DNA from: Thermococcus sp. JdFR-02
GTDB taxonomy: Archaea > Methanobacteriota_B > Thermococci > Thermococcales > Thermococcaceae
Length of the DNA stretch: 64,000 nucleotides
Reading direction: 5' to 3'
Assembly: GCA_002009975.1 (NCBI GenBank)
Contig: MTLP01000042.1
Coordinates: 62,001 to 126,000, forward strand
Numbering within the stretch: the stretch's first letter is position 1; the number at the start of each line of letters is the position of its first letter. Shown here one piece after another: positions 47,046-56,204 of this stretch. A program made the position numbers and the translations under genes. Below the pieces are notes generated by a model. It saw only the letters and a program-made list of their open reading frames with translations. It was not told the DNA's origin and did no database searches.

Positions 47046-48062
47046 GTGAGTAGAGAGGGAGTCTGGAAATATCTGAGCTTTATTCTCACATTGTTATTGG
47101 CTTTAGCTATAATCTCAAATATCTTACTGTACTTCCAAAATAGTGAGCTTCAAAAAGCCTTGGAAAATAAGACAACAGAAATAAGAGTCGAAGTTCCGAA
47201 TGTAACCTACACAATTTCTGGTAACATAACAGCCCTTCAAGCCAAGATTGAGGATCTTCAAAAGGAAATTGAATATTTAAAACTTCAATTGAGGGAAAAA
47301 CAACAAATTTCTGCCAATACTACAATAGCAATTTTACCCATAATGGGACCTATAGATGAGTACACTGCCATGGACATAGTTTCTAAAATTAGACAGATAA
47401 GACAAAACAAAACAATTGGAGGAGTTTTATTATGGATCGAAAGCCCCGGAGGTTATGTAGGACCTGTTAGAGTTATATATAAAGAGCTCAAGAAGTTAGG
47501 TTATGAAAAGCCAATAGTTGCTTACACAGGGGGATATGCAGACTCTGGAGGTTATTTTATAGCTTCTGCCGCTGATAAAATTATTGCAGATCCATTAGCC
47601 GAAGTTGGTAGCATTGGGGTGATTTATGTCCATTATGACTTGGAAGAGAACTATAGACAGTTTGGAATAAAAGTTAACGTCTTTAAGACTGGAAAATACA
47701 AAGATATGGGTGCTGAGTGGAGAGACTTAACTGAAGAAGAGAGGCAGATTATTAGGGAAGATATCGACACCTATTTCCAAGACTTTTTAAATGCCGTAAG
47801 TGAAGGGAGAAAGCTTGACATGAACACTACGAAACAGTATGCAGATGGTAGAATGTGGTTTGCTACAGAGGTTAAGGGCATACTAGTTGATGATACTGGA
47901 GATCTGGATTATGCAATAAAGGTCCTTGAAGAAATGATGGGCGTTAAAAGTGCAAGAGTAGTGTTGTACAATGTGCAAAAAGTTGATTTTGGAATTTATG
48001 AGAGCACCTCCCTCTACATGCCCTCTAACTATGCCCTCTCCTACATTAGGATTAGGGGGTGA
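47046..48062 (+). CDS. sppA: Signal peptide peptidase SppA-like
   Basis: A 338-residue membrane-anchored serine peptidase. A single N-terminal transmembrane helix (about 8-29) is followed by a coiled coil and an S49-type domain. The Ser is in DSGGYFIAS and the Lys in the TGKYKDMG segment. I prefer the GTG at 47046 behind GGTGGTGACT. It cleaves signal peptides or other membrane protein remnants. The next gene follows with a 4-base gap. Confidence 0.85.
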   Translation: MSREGVWKYLSFILTLLLALAIISNILLYFQNSELQKALENKTTEIRVEVPNVTYTISGNITALQAKIEDLQKEIEYLKLQLREKQQISANTTIAILPIMGPIDEYTAMDIVSKIRQIRQNKTIGGVLLWIESPGGYVGPVRVIYKELKKLGYEKPIVAYTGGYADSGGYFIASAADKIIADPLAEVGSIGVIYVHYDLEENYRQFGIKVNVFKTGKYKDMGAEWRDLTEEERQIIREDIDTYFQDFLNAVSEGRKLDMNTTKQYADGRMWFATEVKGILVDDTGDLDYAIKVLEEMMGVKSARVVLYNVQKVDFGIYESTSLYMPSNYALSYIRIRG

Positions 48063-48066
48063 AAAA

Positions 48067-48546
48067 ATGCAATGTGAAGAGAAGCTTGAAGTTTTTGAAA
48101 ATGGCTTCGATGATGGAAAGTTTAATCTGAGGATTGAGTTTTATGGAAGTGATGCAAGAAAAATTCTTTTAGCAATAATTTACGAACTTTATCAGCCCGA
48201 ATACGGAAGTGAATATGTATATCCCTTTGAATGTGCTAAAGAATTTTGGGGAATTTACATGGATGGAAGTGAGGTTCAAGGCGAAGAACTAAGATTGAGC
48301 AAAACCAAGTTCATAAACAAGGCACTCATCAACAGACTTGAAAGTGTTTTAGAGAAAATAGATGCTCCAAGAGAAATTAAGGAACAAATTTCAAAGGAAA
48401 TCGAGAACTCAGAGATATATAAGCTCAAAGATGGCTTACTCGCCCTAGGGAAAAACTTTATCTTAGATGAAGGCAAAAAGGTAGTGTTTGTATTTAATAA
48501 ACCCAGTGCAAGGGAATTAATCTTGAGATATCTTAGGAAGTGGTGA
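48067..48546 (+). CDS. Unrecognised protein between SppA and AI-2E genes
   Basis: A 159-residue protein starting at the ATG at 48067 (GGGGGTGAA upstream). It is soluble with a compact N-terminal domain (FNLRIEFYGSDARKILLAI) and a helical C-terminal part with charged pairs. Its position in the SppA-AI-2E run suggests a membrane-protein-related role; family not recognised. Confidence 0.65.
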   Translation: MQCEEKLEVFENGFDDGKFNLRIEFYGSDARKILLAIIYELYQPEYGSEYVYPFECAKEFWGIYMDGSEVQGEELRLSKTKFINKALINRLESVLEKIDAPREIKEQISKEIENSEIYKLKDGLLALGKNFILDEGKKVVFVFNKPSARELILRYLRKW

Positions 48547-48547
48547 T

Positions 48548-49552
48548 ATGGAAAGAGAGTCTCTGGTATGGATTGGTGTTTCCCTCATAATACTTTATTT
48601 AGTGTGGAAAACTGTCGAGCCTCTTATTTCTCCTATAATCTTTGGTCTTGCAATGGCTTATGTTTTCCATCCTCTTCATGCGAAGCTAACTGTAAGATTT
48701 AATGAAAAGAAATCTGCAATACTCTTAACTGCTTTGATGACCATTATAGCAACACTATTAACAATCGGAGTTGTTTTGTGGCTTAGAGATGTCACGAGAT
48801 ATATTTACATTTACATCGATGAATTCTTTCAATGGCTTTCTGGAGTTTCTTTTCCTTTTGGAATCAGTGAAACTTTGAAAGGCTTATCTCAGACAATTCC
48901 AGAGAAGTTAAGTGCTTATCTCCTCAACTACACATTCTCACTTCCAAAGTTTTTGCTTCAGGCAATAATCTTCTTGGGAATATTCTACGCAACTCTTAGC
49001 AATGCTCAGTTTCTCTCAAAGGAGATGTATAATCTCCTCCCTAAAGAAAATCGAGAACTTGGAGTATTATTGATAGAGAAAGCAAAGCTAACGCTAAGTG
49101 CAATACTGAGAACTTGGTTAATGTTAAGTGTTGTCAAGGGAATATTTCTAGCGACTGGAATGATTATGTTCGATATAAGCAACGTTAGTGGAGCTATAGC
49201 AGCTGGAGTTTTATGTGTAGTTTTAGAGCTTTTGCCCATGATAGGTGGATGGATTCTTTGGCTAATCGGCTCATTTTATCTCATTTCCTCTGGAGATGTC
49301 GTGGGGGGAATACTCTTCGCTGTATACGGAGCTATATTCATCTCTCCAGTCCCCGATATAACAGTCAGACCAAAGTTAGTTGCTCAGGGTGCAAAGGTTA
49401 ATCCAATAGTAGCTTTCATAGGCATATTTGGCGGTATCATGTCATTTGGATTCAAGGGAATAATAATTGGTCCGGTATCTCTTGGATTGCTTGTAACCCT
49501 ATTAGAGGAGTGGAAGGAGCAGAAGAGAAGGGAGATAATACTCGGTAGCTAG
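48548..49552 (+). CDS. AI-2E family membrane transporter
   Basis: A 334-residue integral membrane protein with about seven or eight helices, a characteristic central LIEKAKLTLSAILR segment and the FIGIFGGIMSFGFKGIIIGP C-terminal signature of the AI-2E/PerM family. Some members act as Na+/H+ antiporters. It ends in a 4-base overlap with the convergent HypE-like gene. Confidence 0.85.
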   Translation: MERESLVWIGVSLIILYLVWKTVEPLISPIIFGLAMAYVFHPLHAKLTVRFNEKKSAILLTALMTIIATLLTIGVVLWLRDVTRYIYIYIDEFFQWLSGVSFPFGISETLKGLSQTIPEKLSAYLLNYTFSLPKFLLQAIIFLGIFYATLSNAQFLSKEMYNLLPKENRELGVLLIEKAKLTLSAILRTWLMLSVVKGIFLATGMIMFDISNVSGAIAAGVLCVVLELLPMIGGWILWLIGSFYLISSGDVVGGILFAVYGAIFISPVPDITVRPKLVAQGAKVNPIVAFIGIFGGIMSFGFKGIIIGPVSLGLLVTLLEEWKEQKRREIILGS

Positions 49553-50541
49553 AAGAGCTTCCAAAGTTCATCACTTAACGGCTGTTCTAATTTTTCCTCT
49601 TTTCCATCTTTGACGATAATTCTAACACTCTTGTCTTCAAGGAACTCTCCAATTACTGAAGCCTCTATATTTTCGTTTTTAAGGGCTTTTACGATTTTTT
49701 CGGCATTTTCTTTTGGTGCTGATATCATCAATGCTCCAGAGCTTATCAGAGCTAAAGGATTTAGGTTATAATATTCACAAATTTTCTTAGTTTCTTCTGC
49801 AATTGGAATTCTTTCCCAGTAAACCCTAAAGCCTAAATTACTAGCATCTGCCATTTCATGCAATCCATTGGTTATTCCACCCTCTGTTGGATCATGCATA
49901 GCATTGACTCCAATTTCACTAGCTATTAGCGCATCTTTTACCACGCTAATTTTCCACAAAAAATCCTTAGCCCTCTTAACAAATTCTTCCCCAAAAACTT
50001 CTTTCAGCTCCTCTTCTTTCTCCATTGCGATGATTGATGTTCCTTCTATTGCTGCTCCCTTCGTTAAAATTATTGCATCCCCTGCTTTTGCATTTGAAGA
50101 ATAGACTAATTTTTCCCTCTTTACCTCTCCAAACATAGTTCCGACTACTATAGGTCTGTTCAAACCTGGGGTTACTTCCGTGTGTCCTCCAACTATTGAA
50201 ATTTCCAACTCCCTTGCACTTTTGTCCAAATCATTCATAATCTCCTCTAGAAGTGCTTCATCTGCATCTTCTGGCAATAAAATAGTCACTAAAAACCATT
50301 TTGGCTTTGCTCCAAAAGTTGCAACATCGTTGGCATTTACATTTACGGCATAGAACCCTATATGCTTACTTGCTCCCGTTATTGGGTCAGTTGATGCAAC
50401 TAAAATTGTATCTCCAAGATCTATTGCAGTTGCATCTAGTCCCACGCCTGGCTTTATTAGAACCCTATTATCTTCAATCCCCAACCTTCTAAATACAATG
50501 CTTTTAAGTTTCTCTGGTGGAATTTTACCGGTAGGCAACAT
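49549..50541 (-). CDS. HypE-like AIR synthase family protein
   Basis: A 330-residue protein of the AIR synthase/HypE/SelD/ThiL fold, with VLIKPGVGLDATAIDLG, TDPITGA, VNVNANDVATFGAKP and VGGHTEVTPG, and later HDPTEGGITNGLHE. It lacks the C-terminal PRVC tail of HypE, so it cannot carry the cyanide thiocarbamate. It is therefore a paralogue of unknown function. The true hypE is 1.2 kb away on the other strand. Confidence 0.85.
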   Translation of the reverse strand: MLPTGKIPPEKLKSIVFRRLGIEDNRVLIKPGVGLDATAIDLGDTILVASTDPITGASKHIGFYAVNVNANDVATFGAKPKWFLVTILLPEDADEALLEEIMNDLDKSARELEISIVGGHTEVTPGLNRPIVVGTMFGEVKREKLVYSSNAKAGDAIILTKGAAIEGTSIIAMEKEEELKEVFGEEFVKRAKDFLWKISVVKDALIASEIGVNAMHDPTEGGITNGLHEMADASNLGFRVYWERIPIAEETKKICEYYNLNPLALISSGALMISAPKENAEKIVKALKNENIEASVIGEFLEDKSVRIIVKDGKEEKLEQPLSDELWKLF

Positions 50542-50602
50542 TTCTCATCGCCAAAGAAACTTTAAAACAATAAATTAAAAACCTTGCTACAAAAATGGAA
50601 AG

Positions 50603-50664
50603 GTAACCTCAGCGAGAAGTCGGTCATCATTTTTCAGCTCACTCTTGTTCCAATCATCGGTCAC
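50603..50664 (-). ncRNA. Box C/D guide RNA candidate 3
   Basis: On the minus strand a terminal stem GTGACC/GGTTAC (plus-strand positions 50659-50664 and 50603-50608) encloses a C box with one mismatch, ATGATTG (651-657), a 13-base guide, D' box CTGA (634-637), spacer AAA, C' box ATGATGA (624-630), an 11-base guide CCGACTTCTCG, and D box CTGA (609-612). The layout is that of a canonical two-guide archaeal RNA. Target not determined. Confidence 0.82.
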
Positions 50665-50711
50665 TAAAAACTTAAAAATTCATCTTTAAAAATTTACCTT
50701 AGATGTTCAAG

Positions 50712-50775
50712 GCATTGATGATGAAGCTGAGGACACCTGAGCGAGGCGATGAGGATTCTTCGCTTCGCTGATAAA
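50712..50775 (+). ncRNA. Box C/D guide RNA candidate 4
   Basis: C box ATGATGA at 50718-50724, a 12-base guide AGCTGAGGACAC, D' box CTGA at 50737-50740, a C' box GCGATGA at 50746-50752, a 15-base guide ending CGCTTCG, and D box CTGA at 50768-50771. The terminal stem is weak. It is on the plus strand only 50 bases from candidate 3 on the minus strand. Confidence 0.78.
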
Positions 50776-50786
50776 AAGAAAGGGAG

Positions 50787-51581
50787 TTAAGCCTTCTTTT
50801 CCAAATATTTTTCTAAGGGTTTTGCAGGTATGTCTAATGCTAGCTTCATAGGTTTGAGAACTGTCCTTAAAGCATAAACCTTTGCATGTTCTGTAAACTC
50901 CTCTGGGGCATATTCTGTTGGCGTAAAGTTCAAAAGCTTCTCTGTGATGCCTTTTATTTCACTCTCGCTCCTTACCTTCTTAAATTCTCTGAAATATCCT
51001 TCAATACCTTTAACGTCTATCTCTGCATAGATTGGGATCTTTAAAGTAATTGTTTCATTTATGCTTGCCAATATCCTTGCAACATCTATTAAAGGAGTTT
51101 TCTCATCTATCATTAGTCTCTTAACGACTATCCAAGAACCGTGTTTAGCTGTAAAGTTTATGTGATCGTCTTCATAGGGTAAGGCAACCTTAAGCTCACT
51201 TATTGGATTTTCGGGGTAATCTATCTTGAGCTTTCCTGAGAGGGTTTCTCTAACTAAAAGAGCCTTTGCTACTTCCACTAACATCTTTTTTAATTTTTTA
51301 TCCTCTTCAAAGACTAATGGGCTGAGCTTTCTTGAAGTTCCTGGCGATTTCAAAGCTTTAAAGACTTCCCAAAGCTCTTTTTCAGCTAAACTCTCTGCAA
51401 GAGATTTGACACCCTTAACGTCAATAGCATCACTTAAATATGTGGGAATCTTCAGGTTTATTGAATTTGAAACGCTTGCTAAGAAATGAGCTATACTCTT
51501 ATTTTCCATCTCTGTAAGCTTATCTCCCACTTTCCATTCTTTATGCTTTGCAGTAAACATTACATGATCTACGACTTTCAT
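50787..51581 (-). CDS. DUF2666-like protein with internal duplication
   Basis: A 264-residue protein in two halves with clear similarity to each other: VMFTAKHKEWKVGDKL ... LKIPTYLSDAIDVKGVKSL in the first, and INFTAKHGSWIVVKRL ... LKIPIYAEIDVKGIEGYF in the second. The pattern fits the archaeal DUF2666 family. Function unknown. The fold is probably a duplicated alpha/beta unit. Confidence 0.8.
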   Translation of the reverse strand: MKVVDHVMFTAKHKEWKVGDKLTEMENKSIAHFLASVSNSINLKIPTYLSDAIDVKGVKSLAESLAEKELWEVFKALKSPGTSRKLSPLVFEEDKKLKKMLVEVAKALLVRETLSGKLKIDYPENPISELKVALPYEDDHINFTAKHGSWIVVKRLMIDEKTPLIDVARILASINETITLKIPIYAEIDVKGIEGYFREFKKVRSESEIKGITEKLLNFTPTEYAPEEFTEHAKVYALRTVLKPMKLALDIPAKPLEKYLEKKA

Positions 51582-51694
51582 GACACCACCACCTTCTCTT
51601 ATTCCTACTTCATTTTTAGTTTTTTCTTAGTTTTAAACAGTTGGTTTAAGGTGAGCTTTTAAAGGGTATCTTATAATTTTAGGTTGGTGATGCT

Positions 51695-52705
51695 ATGAGA
51701 ATCAAGCTTGAATATGGTGCTGGTGGAGAGCTAATGGGAGAGTTCATTAGAGATGTCATCCTAAAGAATATTGCGCTGAAAAGCTTGGGTGGAATCGGGT
51801 TAGAGGCGTTAGATGACGGTGCTACAATCCCCTTTGAAGATAAACACATAGTTTTCACGATAGACGGTCACACTGTAAAACCACTATTCTTCCCTGGAGG
51901 AGACGTTGGGAGACTAGCGGTTAGTGGAACGGTTAATGATCTAGCGGTTATGGGTGCTAAACCCTTAGCTTTAGCCAATTCAATGATAATTCAAGAAGGT
52001 TTCGGAATGGAAGAATTCGAGAGGATTCTAAAATCAATGGATGAAACATCAAAGGAAGTTCCTGTTTCAATAGTTACGGGAGACACAAAAGTTGTCGAAG
52101 ATAAAATCGGGATCTTTGTAATAACGGCTGGAATTGGAATTGCCGAGAAACCCATAAGCGATAATGGGGCAAAAGTTGGAGATGTAATCTTAGTTAGCGG
52201 AACTGTTGGAGATCATGGAATTGCAATTATGAGCCATAGAGAGGGAATATCTTTTGAAACCGAGCTTAAAAGTGATGTTGCACCCATTTGGGAGGTAGTT
52301 GAGAGCGTTGCAAAAGCCATTGGATGGGAAAACATTCATGCAATGAAAGATCCAACGAGAGGAGGATTAAGCAACGCTTTGAATGAAATGGCGAGAAAAG
52401 CAGATGTTGGATTTTTGGTTAGAGAGAGTGACATACCAATAAAACCAGAGGTTAAAGCAGCAAGTGATATGCTTGGCATAAGTCCCTTTGAGGTTGCTAA
52501 TGAAGGGAAAGTTGTCATGGTCGTGAATAAGGAATATGCCGAAGAAGCATTAGAGGCTATGAGAAGGACAAGGTATGGAAAGGAAGCAGCTATAATAGGG
52601 GAGGTCATTGAGGACTATAAAGGGAAAGTTGTTTTGGAAACAGGAATTGGCGGAAAGAGATTTTTGGAACCACCAATTGGAGACCCTGTACCAAGGGTTT
52701 GTTGA
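51695..52705 (+). CDS. hypE: Hydrogenase maturation protein HypE
   Basis: A 336-residue carbamoyl dehydratase that makes the thiocyanate ligand for [NiFe]-hydrogenase assembly. It begins with LEYGAGGELMGEFI and ends in the obligatory PRVC tail, the cysteine of which carries the carbamoyl group from HypF. The P-loop-like ATP motif GDTKVVED and MKDPTRGGLSNALNE are present. The other hyp genes are outside this window. Confidence 0.95.
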   Translation: MRIKLEYGAGGELMGEFIRDVILKNIALKSLGGIGLEALDDGATIPFEDKHIVFTIDGHTVKPLFFPGGDVGRLAVSGTVNDLAVMGAKPLALANSMIIQEGFGMEEFERILKSMDETSKEVPVSIVTGDTKVVEDKIGIFVITAGIGIAEKPISDNGAKVGDVILVSGTVGDHGIAIMSHREGISFETELKSDVAPIWEVVESVAKAIGWENIHAMKDPTRGGLSNALNEMARKADVGFLVRESDIPIKPEVKAASDMLGISPFEVANEGKVVMVVNKEYAEEALEAMRRTRYGKEAAIIGEVIEDYKGKVVLETGIGGKRFLEPPIGDPVPRVC

Positions 52706-52748
52706 TGTAAGCATAAGAGGTATAAACCCTAAAACAATAATAACTAAC

Positions 52749-52807
52749 GGCACAGGCTTGCCAGACCTATGAAAACCATGAGTAGGTCTGCCCTTCCTGT
52801 GCCTACA
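52749..52807 (+). ncRNA. Box H/ACA guide RNA (single hairpin)
   Basis: A lower stem GGCACAGG (52749-52756)/CCTGTGCC (52796-52803), an internal loop with guides CTTGC (52757-52761) and CCCTT (52791-52795), an upper stem CAGACCTA (52762-52769)/TAGGTCTG (52783-52790), and a kink-turn-like loop TGAAAACCATGAG. An ACA box at 52805-52807 follows one base after the lower stem, about 15 bases from the pocket, as archaeal H/ACA RNAs require. The target pattern would be AAGGG-UN-GCAAG; it was not searched. Confidence 0.88.
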
Positions 52808-52816
52808 TCTTTTTTG
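52808..52816 (+). terminator. T-rich terminator after the H/ACA RNA
   Basis: A run of six T (52810-52815) directly after the ACA box would end the short transcript, as is usual for archaeal RNA genes. Confidence 0.45.
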
Positions 52817-52902
52817 TCCAAGTTTTAGCCGAATATTTTTTGCTAAAAATTTATAAGAGGAGTTAAGCTATTGGTGCATGAGAGTGAGAAGAGGGATCTA
52901 TC

Positions 52903-54810
52903 ATGGGTGAGAGGGAAATTGTTGAAATAAATAAATCAAGCTCAAAGGTTGAGCCTTTGGAGTTAGGTGTTGATTTTGAAACAACTGAAGAAATTGAGGT
53001 ACCTCAAAAGCTAATTGATCAAGTTATTGGACAAGAACATGCGGTAGAGGTTATAAAAACAGCTGCAAAGCAAAAACGTCACGTACTTTTAATAGGAGAG
53101 CCGGGAACAGGAAAATCAATGTTAGGACAAGCAATGGCAGAGCTGTTGCCAACAGAGGAGTTAGAGGATATTCTAGTTTTCCCAAACCCTGAAGATGAAA
53201 ACATGCCAAAAATCAAAGTTGTTCCAGCTTGTCAAGGAAAAAGAATCGTTGAGCATTATAGAGAAAAAGCAAAAAGTCAAGAAAGCATAAAGTCCTACCT
53301 CTTACTTTTCGTGCTTTTTGTTGTAATGCTAGCAGTTCTAATGGATCCAAGCTCACAAACTTTACTCTTTGGAGTATTTGTGCTCATAATTTCAGTAATG
53401 GCAATCTCCAACTTAAGGCTAAAAAGTCAAGCCCTTGTTCCAAAACTCTTAGTTGACAACTGTGGAAAGAATAAAGCACCATTTGTTGATGCAACTGGCG
53501 CTCACGCAGGTGCATTGCTTGGTGATGTTAGACACGACCCATTCCAAAGTGGTGGCTTAGGAACTCCAGCACATGAAAGAGTAGAGCCTGGAATGATACA
53601 TAGAGCTCATAAGGGAGTCCTCTTTATAGATGAGGTTGCAACTTTAAGCATAAAAATGCAACAGAACCTCTTAACAGCAATGCAAGAGAAAAAAATGCCG
53701 ATTACCGGACAAAGCGAACTTTCAAGTGGTGCAATGGTTAGAACTGAGCCTGTTCCATGTGATTTCATCTTAATAGCTGCTGGAAACCTTGACACAGTGG
53801 ATAAAATGCACCCCGCTTTAAGATCAAGAATTAGAGGTTACGGTTACGAGGTTTATATGAGAGTTACAATGCCAGACACACTTGAAAATAGGAAAAAGCT
53901 TGTGCAATTCGTTGCTCAAGAAGTTAGGAGAGATGGGAGAATACCACACTTTACGAAGGATGCAGTTGAGGAGATAGTTAGAGAAGCCCAAAAGAGGGCT
54001 GGGAGAAAGGGACACTTAACCTTAAGGCTTAGAGATCTAGGTGGAGTAGTTAGAGCTGCGGGAGATATAGCCGTTAGAGAAGGAGCAAAATACGTAACTA
54101 GAGAGCATGTATTAACGGCATTACAATTAGCAAAACCATTAGAAAAGCAGTTAGCTGATTGGTACATTGAGAGAAAGAAGGAATACCAAGTCATTAAGAG
54201 CGAGGGTGGAGAAATTGGAAGAGTTAATGGATTGGCAGTTATTGGAGAACAGAGCGGTATCGTTTTACCAATTGAAGCTGTAGTTGCACCTGCAGCAAGT
54301 AGGGAAGAAGGTAAAATTATAGTTACTGGAAAGCTCGGGGAAATAGCAAAAGAAGCTGTTCAAAACGTATCCGCAATAATTAAGCGTTACAAGGGTGAGG
54401 ATATAAGCAATTACGATATTCACGTCCAATTCCTTCAAACTTATGAAGGCGTTGAAGGAGACAGTGCAAGCATTAGCGTTGCAACCGCAGTTATCTCAGC
54501 TTTAGAAGAAATTCCAATCAAGCAAAGTGTTGCAATGACAGGTTCGCTAAGTGTTAGAGGAGAAGTTTTACCCATTGGTGGAGCAACTCCAAAGATTGAA
54601 GCCGCTATTGAAGCTGGAATAAAAACGGTGATTATTCCAAAGAGCAATGAGAAAGATGTATTCCTAAGCCCAGATAAAGCTGCAAAAATTGAGATAATTC
54701 CAGTTGAGACAATAGATCAAGTGTTGGAGATAGCTCTAGAAGATTGTGAGAAGAAAGAGGATTTAATTAAGAAGGTTAGAGAGGCTTTGCCTTTAGGAAA
54801 GGCATCTTAA
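52903..54810 (+). CDS. lonB: Membrane-bound ATP-dependent protease LonB
   Basis: A 635-residue archaeal Lon protease. The AAA domain has GEPGTGKS (65-72), two transmembrane helices inserted in the AAA domain (about 131-147 and 153-169), and a C-terminal protease domain with the Ser521/Lys564 dyad (GDSAS and ATPKIEAA). It degrades unfolded and membrane proteins. There is no intein, although some Thermococcales have one here. The ATG at 52903 follows GAGGGATC. Confidence 0.96.
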   Translation: MGEREIVEINKSSSKVEPLELGVDFETTEEIEVPQKLIDQVIGQEHAVEVIKTAAKQKRHVLLIGEPGTGKSMLGQAMAELLPTEELEDILVFPNPEDENMPKIKVVPACQGKRIVEHYREKAKSQESIKSYLLLFVLFVVMLAVLMDPSSQTLLFGVFVLIISVMAISNLRLKSQALVPKLLVDNCGKNKAPFVDATGAHAGALLGDVRHDPFQSGGLGTPAHERVEPGMIHRAHKGVLFIDEVATLSIKMQQNLLTAMQEKKMPITGQSELSSGAMVRTEPVPCDFILIAAGNLDTVDKMHPALRSRIRGYGYEVYMRVTMPDTLENRKKLVQFVAQEVRRDGRIPHFTKDAVEEIVREAQKRAGRKGHLTLRLRDLGGVVRAAGDIAVREGAKYVTREHVLTALQLAKPLEKQLADWYIERKKEYQVIKSEGGEIGRVNGLAVIGEQSGIVLPIEAVVAPAASREEGKIIVTGKLGEIAKEAVQNVSAIIKRYKGEDISNYDIHVQFLQTYEGVEGDSASISVATAVISALEEIPIKQSVAMTGSLSVRGEVLPIGGATPKIEAAIEAGIKTVIIPKSNEKDVFLSPDKAAKIEIIPVETIDQVLEIALEDCEKKEDLIKKVREALPLGKAS

Positions 54811-54867
54811 TTTAACTCTCTTTAAACTTTTTCTTCTTCATTAATATCTAAGCAAAGGACCGAGAAC

Positions 54868-55584
54868 TTATTGAGTTTGAGCACGTATAACCCTCCAAAG
54901 CTCCTCAATTTGAGAAATAGCTTCAACTTCTTTACCTTCTAAACTCTCGTAAATAAGTCTTTGACTAAATGGAATAACAATATCAGGATTTATATTGATT
55001 TTCTCTAAAATATCTGGCAGAGCTTTGTTCAAAACTAACACATGCTTTAGGTTTGCTTTCTTAGAGAATTCTTCAATCTTTTTTGAAAGCTCCAAAGATT
55101 CTAAGCTTGGTTCTGCAACGTTTACTATAACATCAACTTCCAAATCTATTCCTCTTCCAAAATGCTCTATTCCCGCTTCTGTGTCAACTAAAACTACTTC
55201 TCCGTTTCTCACTTTTAGCCCTCTTAAAAACTCTTTAGCCAAAACGCCGTAGGGACATGCACAGCCTTCACCAACGTTCTCAATTTTTCCTATAGACATA
55301 ACAGCTAAGTTTCCCTGTCTTGAAAGGACTTCCTCAGGAATATCGTTAAAGTTCCACGAAAAGTTCAAGCCTTCATTCATACGAGATTTTAGGACTTTCT
55401 TTCCTCCCAAATACTCAGTTAATGTTTTAGCTTTTTTCAAGCCTAGCATTCTGTAAAGTCCGGGGTTTGATTCATCAGCATCAACTATCAAAACTCTAGA
55501 TCTCTTATTTGAAAGATATTTTCCAAGCATTGCAGTTATCGTGCTTTTTCCACAACCACCTTTTCCACACACGAGAACTTTCAT
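54868..55584 (-). CDS. CooC/MinD-family ATPase
   Basis: A 238-residue ParA/MinD-fold ATPase with deviant Walker A CGKGGCGKST (7-16). The cysteine pair in EGCACPYG corresponds to the CXC metal site of CooC, which loads nickel into CO dehydrogenase, so metallocentre assembly is likely. It is divergent from a NifX-family gene. ATG after GGTGATACC. Confidence 0.85.
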   Translation of the reverse strand: MKVLVCGKGGCGKSTITAMLGKYLSNKRSRVLIVDADESNPGLYRMLGLKKAKTLTEYLGGKKVLKSRMNEGLNFSWNFNDIPEEVLSRQGNLAVMSIGKIENVGEGCACPYGVLAKEFLRGLKVRNGEVVLVDTEAGIEHFGRGIDLEVDVIVNVAEPSLESLELSKKIEEFSKKANLKHVLVLNKALPDILEKININPDIVIPFSQRLIYESLEGKEVEAISQIEELWRVIRAQTQ

Positions 55585-55676
55585 TTGGTATCACCCAATT
55601 TAGAGATAGTAATATCAATTAAAAAAGTTCTGCATTAAGGTATTATCAATAAAGTTTCAATGACTTTTGGTTTTAA

Positions 55677-55690
55677 TGTGCATATGCACA
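55677..55690. promoter_or_regulatory. Perfect 14-base palindrome in the nifX-like promoter
   Basis: TGTGCATATGCACA is a perfect palindrome. It sits just upstream of the TATA-like TTTATATG (about 55692-55700) that serves the NifX-like gene, in the spacer shared with the CooC-like gene, and could bind a dimeric regulator. Confidence 0.6.
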
Positions 55691-55733
55691 AAGTTTATAT
55701 GAAAAGGTTCTCATATTCTGGTTGGTGATTTAA

Positions 55734-56108
55734 ATGAGAATAGCTATCCCATCAAAAGACAACAAGGGTTTAGAAAGTGAAGTCTGTGAGCATTTTGGAA
55801 GAGCTAAATATTTCACATTCGTTGACATCGAGAATGGTAAGATTAAGAGCATTGAAGTTGTTGAAGTTCCTTTTGAAGAACATAACCCTGGAGATCTGCC
55901 AAACTTCATAAGAGAGCACAACGGAGAATTGGTTTTAGCCTATGGAATGGGAAGAAGGGCAATGGTCTACTTTGAGAGTCTTGGCACTCAAGTAATTACT
56001 GGGGCTTATGGGAAAATTAAGGATGTAGTTGAAGATTTTATAAATCAAAGCTTGAAGATTGATAGGGATTGGAGGAAAAAAGGAGATTTTGGAAAGCATG
56101 AGCACTGA
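55734..56108 (+). CDS. NifX/NifB-family iron-molybdenum cofactor-type protein
   Basis: A 124-residue protein of the dinitrogenase iron-molybdenum cofactor biosynthesis family, with EVCEHFGRAKYFTFVDIENGKI and LVLAYGMGRRAMVYFESLGTQVITG. The C-terminus ends in GKHEH. Members bind metal-sulfur clusters or metalates; nitrogen fixation is not implied in Thermococcales. It is upstream of a ferredoxin gene. Confidence 0.85.
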   Translation: MRIAIPSKDNKGLESEVCEHFGRAKYFTFVDIENGKIKSIEVVEVPFEEHNPGDLPNFIREHNGELVLAYGMGRRAMVYFESLGTQVITGAYGKIKDVVEDFINQSLKIDRDWRKKGDFGKHEH

Positions 56109-56204
56109 TTTTTTTGTATGTTATAAAAGAACTAAAGTTACTGCGACAGATATATGAAAATCTTTTTATATGATACTTTTTTCATATTTAATTCGGTGAC
56201 AAAG

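Noticed and set aside
52877-52909. A ten-codon frame (ATG at about 52879) overlapping the lonB start
   Set aside because: Its ATG lies only one base after GGTG and no homologue or stalling motif can be seen; it looks like leader sequence.
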